Below are positions 17,952 to 27,413 of a stretch of 64,000 nt of DNA, piece by piece. Origin of the DNA: Haloimpatiens sp042688525 (lineage in GTDB: Bacteria; Bacillota; Clostridia; Clostridiales; Clostridiaceae); NCBI RefSeq assembly GCF_042688525.2, contig NZ_JBHWAB010000001.1, positions 2,790,001-2,854,000 of the forward strand, in the 5' to 3' direction. The notes under the pieces are model-generated. The model did not search any database, had not been told where the DNA came from, and saw nothing but the letters and a program-made list of their open reading frames with translations. The position numbers were made by a program, and so were the translations under genes. Within the stretch, counting starts at the first letter, position 1; each line of letters opens with the position of its first letter.

Positions 17952-19573
17952 TTTATCACCTTTAATAGATTAATAGCATCTTGTGTCTTTACGATTTTAC
18001 ACTTATTTTTGAAGACTTTAGCAACTTGTGAAGAATAGTATATTGAATCATAAATTATATCTTCAGTATTTCCACTAGCTACAATTTCTCCATTAAACAT
18101 TAAAAATAGTTTATCAGTATAATCTGCTGTAAAATCAGAATCATGTGTAATTATTACAATGCTTTTCCCTTCTTTTGAAAGATTTCTTATTATTGTTCCT
18201 AATTTTTCTTTTGAACTTGAATCCATTCCTCTAGTAGGTTCATCTAATATTAATATATCGGGATTAGTTACAATAGTCGCTGCAATACCGACTCTTTGCT
18301 TTTCACCTCCACTTAAATCACGAGGGTTTCTATCTTTTAAATTATATATATCTAAATCTTCCATAATCTTTTTTACTCTGTTTTCATCATATTCATCAAT
18401 ATTCTTTAATGTATATGCAACCTCTTGAAGCACTGTATCTCTCCCAAAATAATCATTAGGATTTTGAGATAAATATCCTATTTTCTTTATTTTATCCTTA
18501 TAATTTAATTTTTTTATGTTTACATTGTCTATTGTTACTGATCCTTTAAATTTTTTTATCAATCCACATACTATTTTAAATAAGGTACTTTTTCCTGCTC
18601 CATTCTCACCCATTACAGATATAACTTCACCTTTATAAACCTTTAAATTTATATTATCCAGTACTTTATTATTTTTTTTATATTCAAAATTTAACCTTCT
18701 AACTTCAAAGGCTAATGATTTATTATCCTTATCTTTGTGCTTTGGAACATTATATTCTATATTAACATTTTCAATAAATTTTCTACCCTCTTTTACATTA
18801 ATAGGTATGTTAGTCCTCCCAGCTTTTTTATAAACATATGCCAATGAAGGGATAAAATATTTTTTATCTATGTTTTCTGGAATATTATGAGGAGTTCCTT
18901 CCCCTACTATAGTTCCATTTTCCATAAACACTACTTTGTCAGCCATATCAAAACATTTATCAATTCTTTGTTCAACTAATATAACTGTTTTTCCTATATC
19001 TCTATTTAGTTTTTTTATACAATTTAAAACTTCTTCTGCCGCTATAGGATCTAATTGTGATACTGGTTCATCAAATAATATTATATCTGGATCCATAGAT
19101 ACAACAGATGCTATAGCAACTTTTTGTTTTTCTCCTCCTGATATTTCAGTTGTAATTTTATGTCTTATATTATTTATATTTAGTAAAGACATAACCTCAC
19201 AAACATTTCTTTTCATTTTGTTAATCTCTGTATTAAAATTTTCAAGCCCAAATGCTATTTCTCTCTCAACATCTTGTAAAACTATCTGTTTTTCAGGATG
19301 TTGATATACCATTCCTACACTTTTTACAATATCTTCTCTTTTTAATTTTTTTATATCATTTCCTTTTAAATAAATATTTCCTTTTATAGTACCACCATAA
19401 TAATCAGGAATTATTCTATTTATCATTCTCAATAGTGTAGATTTTCCACATCCTGATGGTCCAACTATAAGTACGAATTCACCTTCATTTACAGTAAGAT
19501 TTATATCTTTCAAAGCACTCTTTTTACTATCACCATACCAAAAAGTAACATCTTTTAAATTTAAGATTTCCAT
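17948..19573 (-). CDS. ecfA: ECF transporter ATPase, two nucleotide-binding domains fused (EcfA-A')
   Basis: 541 aa from the preferred start. Domain 1 has Walker A GPSGCGKST, signature ISGGEKQ and Walker B IILFDEP. Domain 2 has Walker A GENGAGKST, signature LSGGEKQ and Walker B ILILDEPT. Both belong to the energy-coupling-factor ABC ATPases, normally separate EcfA and EcfA'. The frame is open to 19630, but the ATG at 19573 (MEILNLKD) follows GGGGGTGGA and gives the family N-terminus. It overlaps the ecfT end by 13 nt and the S-component start by 4 nt, so all three are coupled. Confidence 0.92.
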   Translation of the reverse strand: MEILNLKDVTFWYGDSKKSALKDINLTVNEGEFVLIVGPSGCGKSTLLRMINRIIPDYYGGTIKGNIYLKGNDIKKLKREDIVKSVGMVYQHPEKQIVLQDVEREIAFGLENFNTEINKMKRNVCEVMSLLNINNIRHKITTEISGGEKQKVAIASVVSMDPDIILFDEPVSQLDPIAAEEVLNCIKKLNRDIGKTVILVEQRIDKCFDMADKVVFMENGTIVGEGTPHNIPENIDKKYFIPSLAYVYKKAGRTNIPINVKEGRKFIENVNIEYNVPKHKDKDNKSLAFEVRRLNFEYKKNNKVLDNINLKVYKGEVISVMGENGAGKSTLFKIVCGLIKKFKGSVTIDNVNIKKLNYKDKIKKIGYLSQNPNDYFGRDTVLQEVAYTLKNIDEYDENRVKKIMEDLDIYNLKDRNPRDLSGGEKQRVGIAATIVTNPDILILDEPTRGMDSSSKEKLGTIIRNLSKEGKSIVIITHDSDFTADYTDKLFLMFNGEIVASGNTEDIIYDSIYYSSQVAKVFKNKCKIVKTQDAINLLKVIK

Positions 19574-20439
19574 AGGTTCCACCCCCAATTTACAATGGTA
19601 GGTATAAAGGTTGTTGCACATAAAATCCATCCAAATATTGAAGTTTTATGTATAAGAGAATCAACTAAAGGATAGAAATTAAATGAATTATATCCTTTTA
19701 TATTAAATAAAACTATGTAAACAAATATAGATAAAGCAAAAAGGATAAATATTATATCCCAAAGTTTAAATTTTTCATCAAAATAGGAACTTTTCTTTCC
19801 AATACCATAACCTCTAGCATACATCGCTTCTGCTCTATCTTGAGAATCTTCTAAACTTGATAAAAATAATATATTTAAACTACTACCTATTCCTTTTATT
19901 TTTTTTATAAAACTTTTATCTTCAATAGAATTTCCTCTTAATTTTTCAATTTGTGATATATTATCATAAGACATTATAAATTCTGGGAAAAGTCTTATGA
20001 TTAGATTCATTAAGAATCCTGTTTTTTTTAGATATTTACTTAAAAAACTAAAGCTTCTATCAGGATGTAATATTAAGTTACCAAATCCTAAAACAAGAGT
20101 GATACATACTATTCTAATTCCACTAAATATTCCATATAAAACTGCCTCTAGTGTTATTCTTATTATCCCTTCATATAATATTGTATCTCCTTTATTATAT
20201 AAAATGGGATTTAAAATCATTATTAATATTGCAAATGGAAGTATCATTTTTACATAGCTTAAAAGTTCACTTATACATCCGTCTACTATAGATAATGAAA
20301 TTAAAGAAAATAACATTATTATTAAATATATAGGATTGTTTATTAATAAAAATGAAAAAAAATATACCATAATCATTAATATATTAGTAAGAGGATGTAA
20401 TTTTTGAATAAAACTTTGTCTTTCTCTATATACAAGCAT
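19561..20439 (-). CDS. ecfT: ECF transporter transmembrane coupling component EcfT
   Basis: 292 aa, CbiQ/EcfT family. It has a hydrophobic N-terminal half, a cytoplasmic coupling-helix region with the Ala-Arg-Gly motif in AMYARGYG (about residue 208), and C-terminal membrane segments. It couples the two ATPase domains to the S component. First gene of the ECF unit. A palindromic repeat separates it from the DUF4430 gene upstream, so it may be read from the long upstream transcript or from its own promoter. Confidence 0.9.
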   Translation of the reverse strand: MLVYRERQSFIQKLHPLTNILMIMVYFFSFLLINNPIYLIIMLFSLISLSIVDGCISELLSYVKMILPFAILIMILNPILYNKGDTILYEGIIRITLEAVLYGIFSGIRIVCITLVLGFGNLILHPDRSFSFLSKYLKKTGFLMNLIIRLFPEFIMSYDNISQIEKLRGNSIEDKSFIKKIKGIGSSLNILFLSSLEDSQDRAEAMYARGYGIGKKSSYFDEKFKLWDIIFILFALSIFVYIVLFNIKGYNSFNFYPLVDSLIHKTSIFGWILCATTFIPTIVNWGWNLWKS

Positions 20440-20466
20440 TTTATCACCCTTTTGAAATTTATTATC

Positions 20467-20721
20467 TCAACTTTCGCAGGTGAAAAATAGTCGCTGCGGA
20501 AAATGATATCTTGCTCAGAAACCTTTCACTTCAGTAACAAGTTCTAAGCTTTACTCATATTGAAAAAAGATTTTTTAATTAATATTCCGTAGGAATCAGT
20601 AATTAAAAAATAACTTTTTTCAAATTCGTAAAGCTAAGAACTTGTAAACTTTGTTCAAATGTTTCTTACGCAATATATCATTTCCCTTCGCTACACAGTA
20701 TTTTTGTCCTGCGAAAGTTGA
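20467..20721. repeat. Palindromic MITE-like repeat, copy 3, with a second palindrome in its loop
   Basis: Outer arms TCAACTTTCGCAGGTG and CCTGCGAAAGTTGA are intact. The loop carries about 97 extra bp (20547-20643) that are themselves palindromic: AGCTTTAC/GTAAAGCT, TTGAAAAAAG/CTTTTTTCAA and TTAATTA/TAATTAA. It lies within the co-directional cobalamin cluster, between the DUF4430 gene and ecfT. Confidence 0.85.
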
Positions 20722-20725
20722 ATTA

Positions 20726-21874
20726 TTATTTAACAGTTATTGTCACTGGTAAAGGTCTTAGTAAATCCTTTAATTTTTTACTATTAATTCTTTCAGCACT
20801 TAAAGTATATGTTCCAGGTTTGTTGAACTTTACTGTTGCCCTTCCATGTGCATCTGTAATAGCTTTTTTACCACCATTACAATATGGCTTACCATTTACA
20901 TATATTGTGGCATTTTTAGCTGGTTCTCTATATTCTTTCCATGTATTTATATCATTTTTTATTCCATTTAAAGTTATTGTTACAGGTTTACCTACTCCTA
21001 CACTTTTTTTATCAACTTTCATTTCTGTAACTAGAGTATCAAAGCCATAAGCACCAAAATACCAAAGTATTTCTTCTCCTCCCTTTATAGGCTTTCCTTG
21101 ACATCCTATGTTAGGAAGTACATCCCCTACTCTATACATCCATCCTGAAGTATTTCTATGATCAAATTCTCTATCTCCATTTATCATGGCAATGTATAAT
21201 GACCAACCATAATCTTGAAGGTCATATCCTTTTCCATGATGATATCCTTTAGATTCTAGTAATTTTACTAAAGCATGAGCTACTGTTGGTTCCTTGAATC
21301 TCTCTACTCCCCATCCCTTAGAAGGTGTAGCTGATGAACCTGATGCTCTTCCAAGGTATGGATTCAAATCATAAATTCCTGTTGTAACTTTAGTTCTAGG
21401 TACTACTGTTCCATTATATCCTTCAACCCTCATATATACAGTTACTTTTTTATTATTTGAAGGTTTCTTTTTTGATTTTGTACTTTTTGTACTGTTTGAA
21501 GGTTTATTTACTGCAACTTTTTTAGATTGTTTTTCAGAACTTTTATCATTTTTTACAGCTTCTTTTTTACCATCATTTGCATCTGCTTCTTTTTTATCAC
21601 TTTCTTCTTTTGATTTATCTTTATCATCTTTTTTAGAACTTTCTTCTTTTTTTTCTTTATCCTCTTGCTTCTTATCTTTATTATTTTCATTAATTTTTTC
21701 ATCACTTTGTTTTTTAGTATCCTTACTATCTTGTTTCTGTTCTACTCTTGTTTTTTGTGCATAAACACTTTTTGATGAGTTTTTATGATTTTTTATAACT
21801 AATCCAGAAACAAGTATTATACCTAATAATATTATTGGTAATATTATCTTTAGCTTACTCTTCATAATTTTCAT
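20726..21874 (-). CDS. Secreted DUF4430 (transcobalamin beta-domain-like) protein
   Basis: 382 aa. An N-terminal hydrophobic segment acts as signal or anchor, followed by a Lys/Glu/Asp-rich linker (about 35-140). The DUF4430 domain then shows YMRVEGYNGTVVPR, YDLQDYGWSLYIAMINGD, SGWMYRVGDVLPNIGC and GEEILWYFGAYG. A C-terminal Ig-like domain (about 285-382) ends the protein. DUF4430 is related to the C-terminal beta domain of transcobalamin and intrinsic factor (family knowledge). It is nearly identical to the protein at 24031-25179 and lies directly downstream of an alpha-barrel protein. Likely half of a B12-binding pair (inferred). Confidence 0.82.
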   Translation of the reverse strand: MKIMKSKLKIILPIILLGIILVSGLVIKNHKNSSKSVYAQKTRVEQKQDSKDTKKQSDEKINENNKDKKQEDKEKKEESSKKDDKDKSKEESDKKEADANDGKKEAVKNDKSSEKQSKKVAVNKPSNSTKSTKSKKKPSNNKKVTVYMRVEGYNGTVVPRTKVTTGIYDLNPYLGRASGSSATPSKGWGVERFKEPTVAHALVKLLESKGYHHGKGYDLQDYGWSLYIAMINGDREFDHRNTSGWMYRVGDVLPNIGCQGKPIKGGEEILWYFGAYGFDTLVTEMKVDKKSVGVGKPVTITLNGIKNDINTWKEYREPAKNATIYVNGKPYCNGGKKAITDAHGRATVKFNKPGTYTLSAERINSKKLKDLLRPLPVTITVK

Positions 21875-21929
21875 ATATAATCATTCTCCTTATATATTGA
21901 CTTTGTAAACTAAAATTATATACATATAA

Positions 21930-23981
21930 TTATTTTGTGATTTTATTATCTACAGCATTTTTTACCTTTTTGCTTATTACAGATTCTCCTCCTAACAAAA
22001 ATACAGAATCAACTTTATTTTTATCAATGAAATTAATTTGTTTATTTAAAGAACTATCATTTATTAATAATAATGAAGCATTTAATTTTGATGCTAGTGC
22101 ACTACCTGCTAAGGCATCTGGATAGTTTTGTCCTGATGCTAAAACTATAGATTCACCATTATTAAAAAATTCATTTACTTTCAATGATGTTTCATATCTA
22201 TCTTTTCCACACAATCTAACTATTTTAGCTTTACTACATAAACCTTTAGCTTGTTTTTCAATATTATTGTTTAATACTCCTTGTCCACCAATTACAAATA
22301 TTTTACTAGGTTGAACTTTCTTAATGATTTTTTTGATATTTTCAGGTATAGTAGTTTTATTACTCAATAATATAGGATAACCCTCTATAGCTGCTGGTGC
22401 ACTAATACTTAATGCATCTGCAAAACTATTTCCATTTACAATAACTAATGGAGTAGAAGTTTTTACATTAAATTCATTAACTATTTTACTGCAAGTTTCT
22501 ATTCTATTTTTACCACATATTCTTTGTATATTTTTATATCCTAAAGCTTTAAATTTTGTTACAAAAACATCACTTACTACGCCATTTCCACCTAATATAA
22601 ATATTTTTCCGTTTTTATCTAAATTACTTTGTATATAATTAACTGTGTCTTTGCTATCATTTAAATTCTTTCCTATTAATAAAATAGGTGCATCTAATTT
22701 CTTAGAAAGAACACTTCCTGCTAAGGCATCTGCAAATCCATATCCTGAAGTTACTATAACATTGCTTAATTTTTCTCCACTTTTTCTCTCTTTATCTAGT
22801 TCTTTTGCTATTTGTACTGAAGTTTGTATTCTATTTTTACCATATATTCTTTGAACTTTATCATTACCAGTAACAACAAATAAATCTTTATCTGTTGTTT
22901 CTATTTTCTCATCTTCCTTATTTTCGTTAGCTTGTCCTAAACCATTTTTGTATGTTTCAGGCTGTTTTTTATTATCGAACCAATATATAGATCCTTTTTT
23001 ACTTTCAAAATCTCTATATGAAATTAAAGCTTGAATTGCCTGTTCTGTAGACATTCCATTTACACCTTCACTGCCATCCATTAAATGATAAAACTCTCCA
23101 TTTGATTGTTGAAATCTTAATAAATTTTCAACTAAATTTCTATCTTTAGTAAACTTACTACAAGTAGGATCTATTCCATTAGCACAAAGTCCTATAATAG
23201 TTTGAGCACAACTTTCACTATTATTTTCAGTAAACCAAGAATTGAAACCTCCATCTTTTCTTTGAACTTTTGAAAGCCAATTTACTGCTTCTTCTATTGC
23301 ATCTTTAACTTTTTTTCCATCTTCACTTACATAATCATGATAAGGTGCAAGTGATATTAATGTCATTGATGTTATATCTACATCACTCTTAGAACCATTC
23401 ATATTTAAATCCCAACCACCATCACTATTTCTATGATGAAGTACATAATCTAACATATATTGTCTTGAGTATTTAGCATTTTTAGGAATTTCATAATTTT
23501 TTGTATCTAATGCTATTAATCCATATATAACACCATTTAAACCTTGAAAATCCAGTTCACGTTCAGGCTTTTTAGAATCATGATAATTATATATTTTATC
23601 AAGTAAATTATATCCACCTACATTTGTTGGATCTCCTCCTGCTGCAACAACACCAAGAGTAATTCTTTCATAATCTGTAACTTTATAAAAATATCCTTTT
23701 GATTCTTTTAATAACTTGTTTTTTTCATTTAAATAGTCTTTGTTATAGTTATTTGGAAGTTTTAATCCTGACTTATTAAAAGCTACTGTTTTCCAGTCAC
23801 TACTCCAAGTACCATTTTTTATTATATATTTATATGTTTTTTCAATTGAACCATTGACTTTATCAACTAACTTACTATTTTGTGCATATACTTTTGAGTC
23901 TGGCATATTAAAAATTGAAACTGTACACGCTAACAAAAATATCATCACATATGATAAAATTGATTTTAATTTTTTTCTCAT
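21930..23981 (-). CDS. Wall-anchored alpha/alpha-barrel protein (prenyltransferase/squalene-oxidase repeats) with CWB2 domains
   Basis: 683 aa. It has a signal peptide (cleavage near KVYAQN), then helical repeats of the prenyltransferase/squalene-oxidase superfamily (about 45-330): RNSDGGWDLNMNG, RKDGGFNSWFTENNSESCAQ, QQSNGEFYHLMDGSEG. The C-terminal half has three CWB2 repeats (for example IYGKNRIQTSVQIAKEL, ICGKNRIETCSKIVNEF, LCGKDRYETSLKVNEF), which anchor clostridial proteins to the wall polymer. The same alpha/alpha toroid fold forms the N-terminal domain of intrinsic factor. Its DUF4430 partners are encoded on both sides. Proposed role: displaying the alpha half of a B12-binding pair. 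Confidence 0.83.
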   Translation of the reverse strand: MRKKLKSILSYVMIFLLACTVSIFNMPDSKVYAQNSKLVDKVNGSIEKTYKYIIKNGTWSSDWKTVAFNKSGLKLPNNYNKDYLNEKNKLLKESKGYFYKVTDYERITLGVVAAGGDPTNVGGYNLLDKIYNYHDSKKPERELDFQGLNGVIYGLIALDTKNYEIPKNAKYSRQYMLDYVLHHRNSDGGWDLNMNGSKSDVDITSMTLISLAPYHDYVSEDGKKVKDAIEEAVNWLSKVQRKDGGFNSWFTENNSESCAQTIIGLCANGIDPTCSKFTKDRNLVENLLRFQQSNGEFYHLMDGSEGVNGMSTEQAIQALISYRDFESKKGSIYWFDNKKQPETYKNGLGQANENKEDEKIETTDKDLFVVTGNDKVQRIYGKNRIQTSVQIAKELDKERKSGEKLSNVIVTSGYGFADALAGSVLSKKLDAPILLIGKNLNDSKDTVNYIQSNLDKNGKIFILGGNGVVSDVFVTKFKALGYKNIQRICGKNRIETCSKIVNEFNVKTSTPLVIVNGNSFADALSISAPAAIEGYPILLSNKTTIPENIKKIIKKVQPSKIFVIGGQGVLNNNIEKQAKGLCSKAKIVRLCGKDRYETSLKVNEFFNNGESIVLASGQNYPDALAGSALASKLNASLLLINDSSLNKQINFIDKNKVDSVFLLGGESVISKKVKNAVDNKITK

Positions 23982-24030
23982 ATTATCACCTTTTTCGTTA
24001 TATTTTTATTTATGTTTTTGCTGTATTTAA

Positions 24031-25179
24031 TTAATTTACCTTAATTGTTACTGGTAAAGGTCTTACTATATCCTTTAAGTTTTTACTGTTAATTCTTTCA
24101 GCACTTAAAGTATATGTACCTTTTTTATTAAATTTTATTGTTACCCTGCCATGTGCATCAGTAATAGCTTTTTTACTGCCATTACAATAAGGCTTTCCAT
24201 TTACATATATTGTGGCATTTTTAGCTGGCTCTCTAAATTCTTTCCATGTATTTATATCATTTTTTATTCCATTTAAAGTTATTGTTATAGGTTTACCTAC
24301 TCCTACACTTCTTTTATCAACCTTCATTTCAGTAACTAAAGTATCAAATCCATAAGCACCAAAATACCAAAGTATTTCTTCTCCACCTTTTATAGGTTTT
24401 CCTTGACATCCTATGTTAGGAAGAACATTGCCCACTCTATACATCCAACCTGAAGTATTTCTGTGATCAAACTCTCTATCTCCATTTATCATAGCTATAT
24501 ATAATCCCCATCCATAATCTTGAAAATCATATCCACTTCCATGGTGATACCCTTTAGATTCTAGTAATTTTACTAAAGCATGTGCTACTGTAGGCTCTTT
24601 AAATCTCTCTACTCCCCATCCTTTAGAAGGTGTAGCTGATGAACCTGATGCTCTTCCAAGGTATGGATTCAAATCAAAAATTCCTGTTGTAACCTTTTGT
24701 CTAGGAACTATTGTTCCATTGTATCCTTCAACCCTCATATATACACTTACTTGTTTATTATTTAAAGGTTTCTTTTTTGATTTTGTATTTTTTGTGCTAT
24801 TTGAAGGTTTATTTACTGCAACTTTTTTAGATTGATTTTCAGAACTTTTATCATTTTTTACATCTTCTTTTTTACTATCACTTGCAGAAGCTTCTTTTTT
24901 ATCCTTTTCTTCTTTTGATTTATCTTTATCATCTTTTTTAGCACTTTCTTCTTTCTTTTCTTTATCCTCCTGCTTCTTCTCTTCATTCTTTTCATTAGTT
25001 TTTTTATCAATTTGTTTCTTAGTATCCTTACTATCTTGCTTCTGTTCTACTCTTGTTTTTTCACCATAAACACTTTTTGATGAGTTTTTATGATTTTTTA
25101 TAACCAGACCAGAAACAAGTATTATACCTAGCAATATTATAGGTAATATTATTTTTAGCTTACTCTTTATATTTTTCAT
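24031..25179 (-). CDS. Secreted DUF4430 (transcobalamin beta-domain-like) protein, paralogue
   Basis: 382 aa, colinear and about nine-tenths identical by eye to the protein at 20726-21874: same membrane/signal segment (LKIILPIILLGIILVSGLVI), same charged linker, same DUF4430 core (DFQDYGWGLYIAMINGD, TSGWMYRVGNVLPNIGC, GEEILWYFGAYG) and Ig-like C-terminus. The two copies flank the CWB2 alpha-barrel protein, so one probably arose by tandem duplication. Differences concentrate in the linker. Confidence 0.82.
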   Translation of the reverse strand: MKNIKSKLKIILPIILLGIILVSGLVIKNHKNSSKSVYGEKTRVEQKQDSKDTKKQIDKKTNEKNEEKKQEDKEKKEESAKKDDKDKSKEEKDKKEASASDSKKEDVKNDKSSENQSKKVAVNKPSNSTKNTKSKKKPLNNKQVSVYMRVEGYNGTIVPRQKVTTGIFDLNPYLGRASGSSATPSKGWGVERFKEPTVAHALVKLLESKGYHHGSGYDFQDYGWGLYIAMINGDREFDHRNTSGWMYRVGNVLPNIGCQGKPIKGGEEILWYFGAYGFDTLVTEMKVDKRSVGVGKPITITLNGIKNDINTWKEFREPAKNATIYVNGKPYCNGSKKAITDAHGRVTIKFNKKGTYTLSAERINSKNLKDIVRPLPVTIKVN

Positions 25180-25204
25180 ATAATCATTCTCCTTATATGA
25201 GTAT

Positions 25205-25250
25205 CAATTAGATCTCAGATAAAATCTATACTTAATCTGAAATCTAATTG
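25205..25250. repeat. Intercistronic inverted repeat
   Basis: CAATTAGATCTCAGAT (25205-25220) pairs with ATCTGAAATCTAATTG (25235-25250), a 16-nt stem with one mismatch, between two DUF4430 genes. There is no clear U-run, so it is more likely a processing or stability hairpin than a terminator. Confidence 0.6.
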
Positions 25251-25272
25251 ACATTACTAAGCTTTGCAACTA

Positions 25273-27392
25273 CTACTTAAGTCTTCCCACAACAACATTT
25301 TTGTCTTTCATATATTGTGAATCTAAAGTTATCCACTTTTTATTTTTTGTGTCATACCAATTTATTTTTAAACTTCTCTTACTCATATTCTTTACTTCAT
25401 TAGAATTTACTTTCATTACAACATATACATATTCTTTATCTATATTTATCTTTTCTTCTTTATTATTTTTATCTACTTTAAATGCTGATAAATTATACAC
25501 TTTTGATAAAATGTTGTTTTTCTTTGATATACTGCTGCATAAACTTTTATTCACAGCATCTTTAAGTATATTCTTTCTTATTTCAATGTGTTCATCTGCT
25601 TTAATATTTGGTAATACATCATATGGTATTGTAATTCCTGAATTACTAAATGAAACTTTTACTCCTATATTTTTATTTTTTAATGCTTTTACTGTATCTC
25701 CTTTTATTTTTAATACAACATTTTCTTTCTTATCGTTAATTTTTATTGGAACTACTGCAACTTCTTTTTTAATTTTTTCTTTTTCCTTATCATCTTTCGC
25801 TTTTGGAATAGCTTTTTTTATTATTTCACTAATTTTATCTGCAGACCCTATACATACTGAATATGATGCTGTATATTCTTCTTTATCACCTTTTATTTCT
25901 TTTTGTAATTTATTACTATCTACAGAATTTTCATTTATCTCATCTTTTGCATCTTTTACTAATTGACTTTCTTCTTCTTTCTTTTGTTTTTCATCTTCTT
26001 TGCCATCTTTTACAGCATCACCTTCTACATCTATTTCAACTGGTAGAGGGCGAACTATATCAATTTTATTCCCCTGTGACTTCTTATATCTTACTGCAGA
26101 TAATTCATATTTACCTGCTCTTTTAAATTTCAAAGTTGCCTTTCCATCAGAATCTGTTTTAACAACCTTTCCATCAACTTTAAATTCTTTTCCATCCACA
26201 AAAATAGTTGCATTTGATATTTTCTCTGAATTTTTATCATAATGACTTACTTTATCCTCTCCACCAGCTCCTGAAGTTGTAAATCCGTCTAAAGTAACAG
26301 ATACTTCTTCTCCTGGTTTAACGGATGTTTTATTTGCATGTAATTTTGTAACTGCAGTATCAAATCCATAGGCTCCATAAAACCATAGTATCTCATCACC
26401 ATCTTCTAATGGTTTTGCATTACATCCTACTGGTGGTAACTGTCCATTTACACTATACATCCATCCTGACATTGGTCCTTCATCAAATTCTCTGTCGCCA
26501 TCCATCATAGCTATATATAATGACCAACCATAGTCTTGAAAATCATAATTTACACCATGATTATTTAATACTTTAACTACAGCATGAGCATTTGTAGGCT
26601 CATTAAATTTATCTATTCCCCAGCCTTTAGATTTAGTTGCTGAAGAACCTGAAGCTGGTCCTAAATAAGGACTAAGATCAAAAAGTCCAACTTTTACTTT
26701 AGTTCTTGGAACTATAGTGTGGTCATATCCTTCAACTCTTATATGAACTGTTACTTTTTTCTTCTTTTTCTTTCTTCCTTTTGCTTTTCCTCATCACTTT
26801 TGCTTGGATCTGTTTCACCATCTGATTTAATTACCTCTACATTACAACTAACTTTTTTCCTTTCAGATACACTAATAGCTTGAATAATAACTTTCCCTTT
26901 TGATTTTGAAGTAACTTTTCCGTTATCATCAACAGAAGCTATTTTAGGATTTGTAGATATCCAAACTATCTTCTTATTTGTAGCATTTTCTGGAATTATA
27001 GTTGCCGTTAATGTTTCTGCTTGTCCTTCTTTTAACTTAATTGAAGTTTTATTTAACTTTATCTCTTGTACTCCTATGAAAGCTCCTGTAGAAAAGTTAA
27101 AATCTTTTGATTCTCCTCCTACTTTAACTCTCCCATTGTAATTAATATTTGATGCTGTTTTAAATTCAAATTGGAAATTACCGTTTTCATCAGTTTTATC
27201 TGCATCTATATAATATTTTTTATCTTGATTCCAAGTTTCTATCATTACATTTTGTGATTTATGATCTGAGGTTCCAGATACCGTTATGTTTCCATTTTCA
27301 TTTTTTACATTAACATTAACTTCTGCAAAAGCTGTAGTTGTCATCATAATTGTCAACATTAATGACATGAAAATTTTCCATACTTTTTTCAT
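25273..27392 (-). CDS. Secreted Ig-like + DUF4430 protein, interrupted by a frameshift
   Basis: Read as one gene of about 706 aa. The first frame (27392-26751) gives a signal peptide, an Ig-like region and a Big_2 domain (VQEIKLNKTSIKLKEGQ, NGKVTSKSKGKVII). It stops at TAA just after an A6 tract (26755-26760). The next frame continues without loss as KKVTVHIRVEGYDHTIVPR into DUF4430 (YDFQDYGWSLYIAMMDGD, GWMYSVNGQLPPVGC, EILWFYGAYG), then an Ig-like domain and a C-terminal region of about 230 aa that I do not recognise. One extra A would restore the frame. As it stands translation ends before DUF4430; the ATG at 26508 lies inside the domain and is not a plausible start. Confidence 0.75.
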
Positions 27393-27413
27393 TGTTATAC
27401 CTCCTAATAACTT

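Noticed and set aside
25301..25966. Plus-strand open frame of 221 codons
   Set aside because: Shadow of the Lys-rich C-terminal part of the DUF4430 gene; Phe/Ser/Leu-rich with no start signal.
25273..26508. Separate 411-aa protein starting at the ATG at 26508
   Set aside because: This start lies in the middle of the DUF4430 domain and has no ribosome binding site; the domain's first part is encoded upstream in the same frame.
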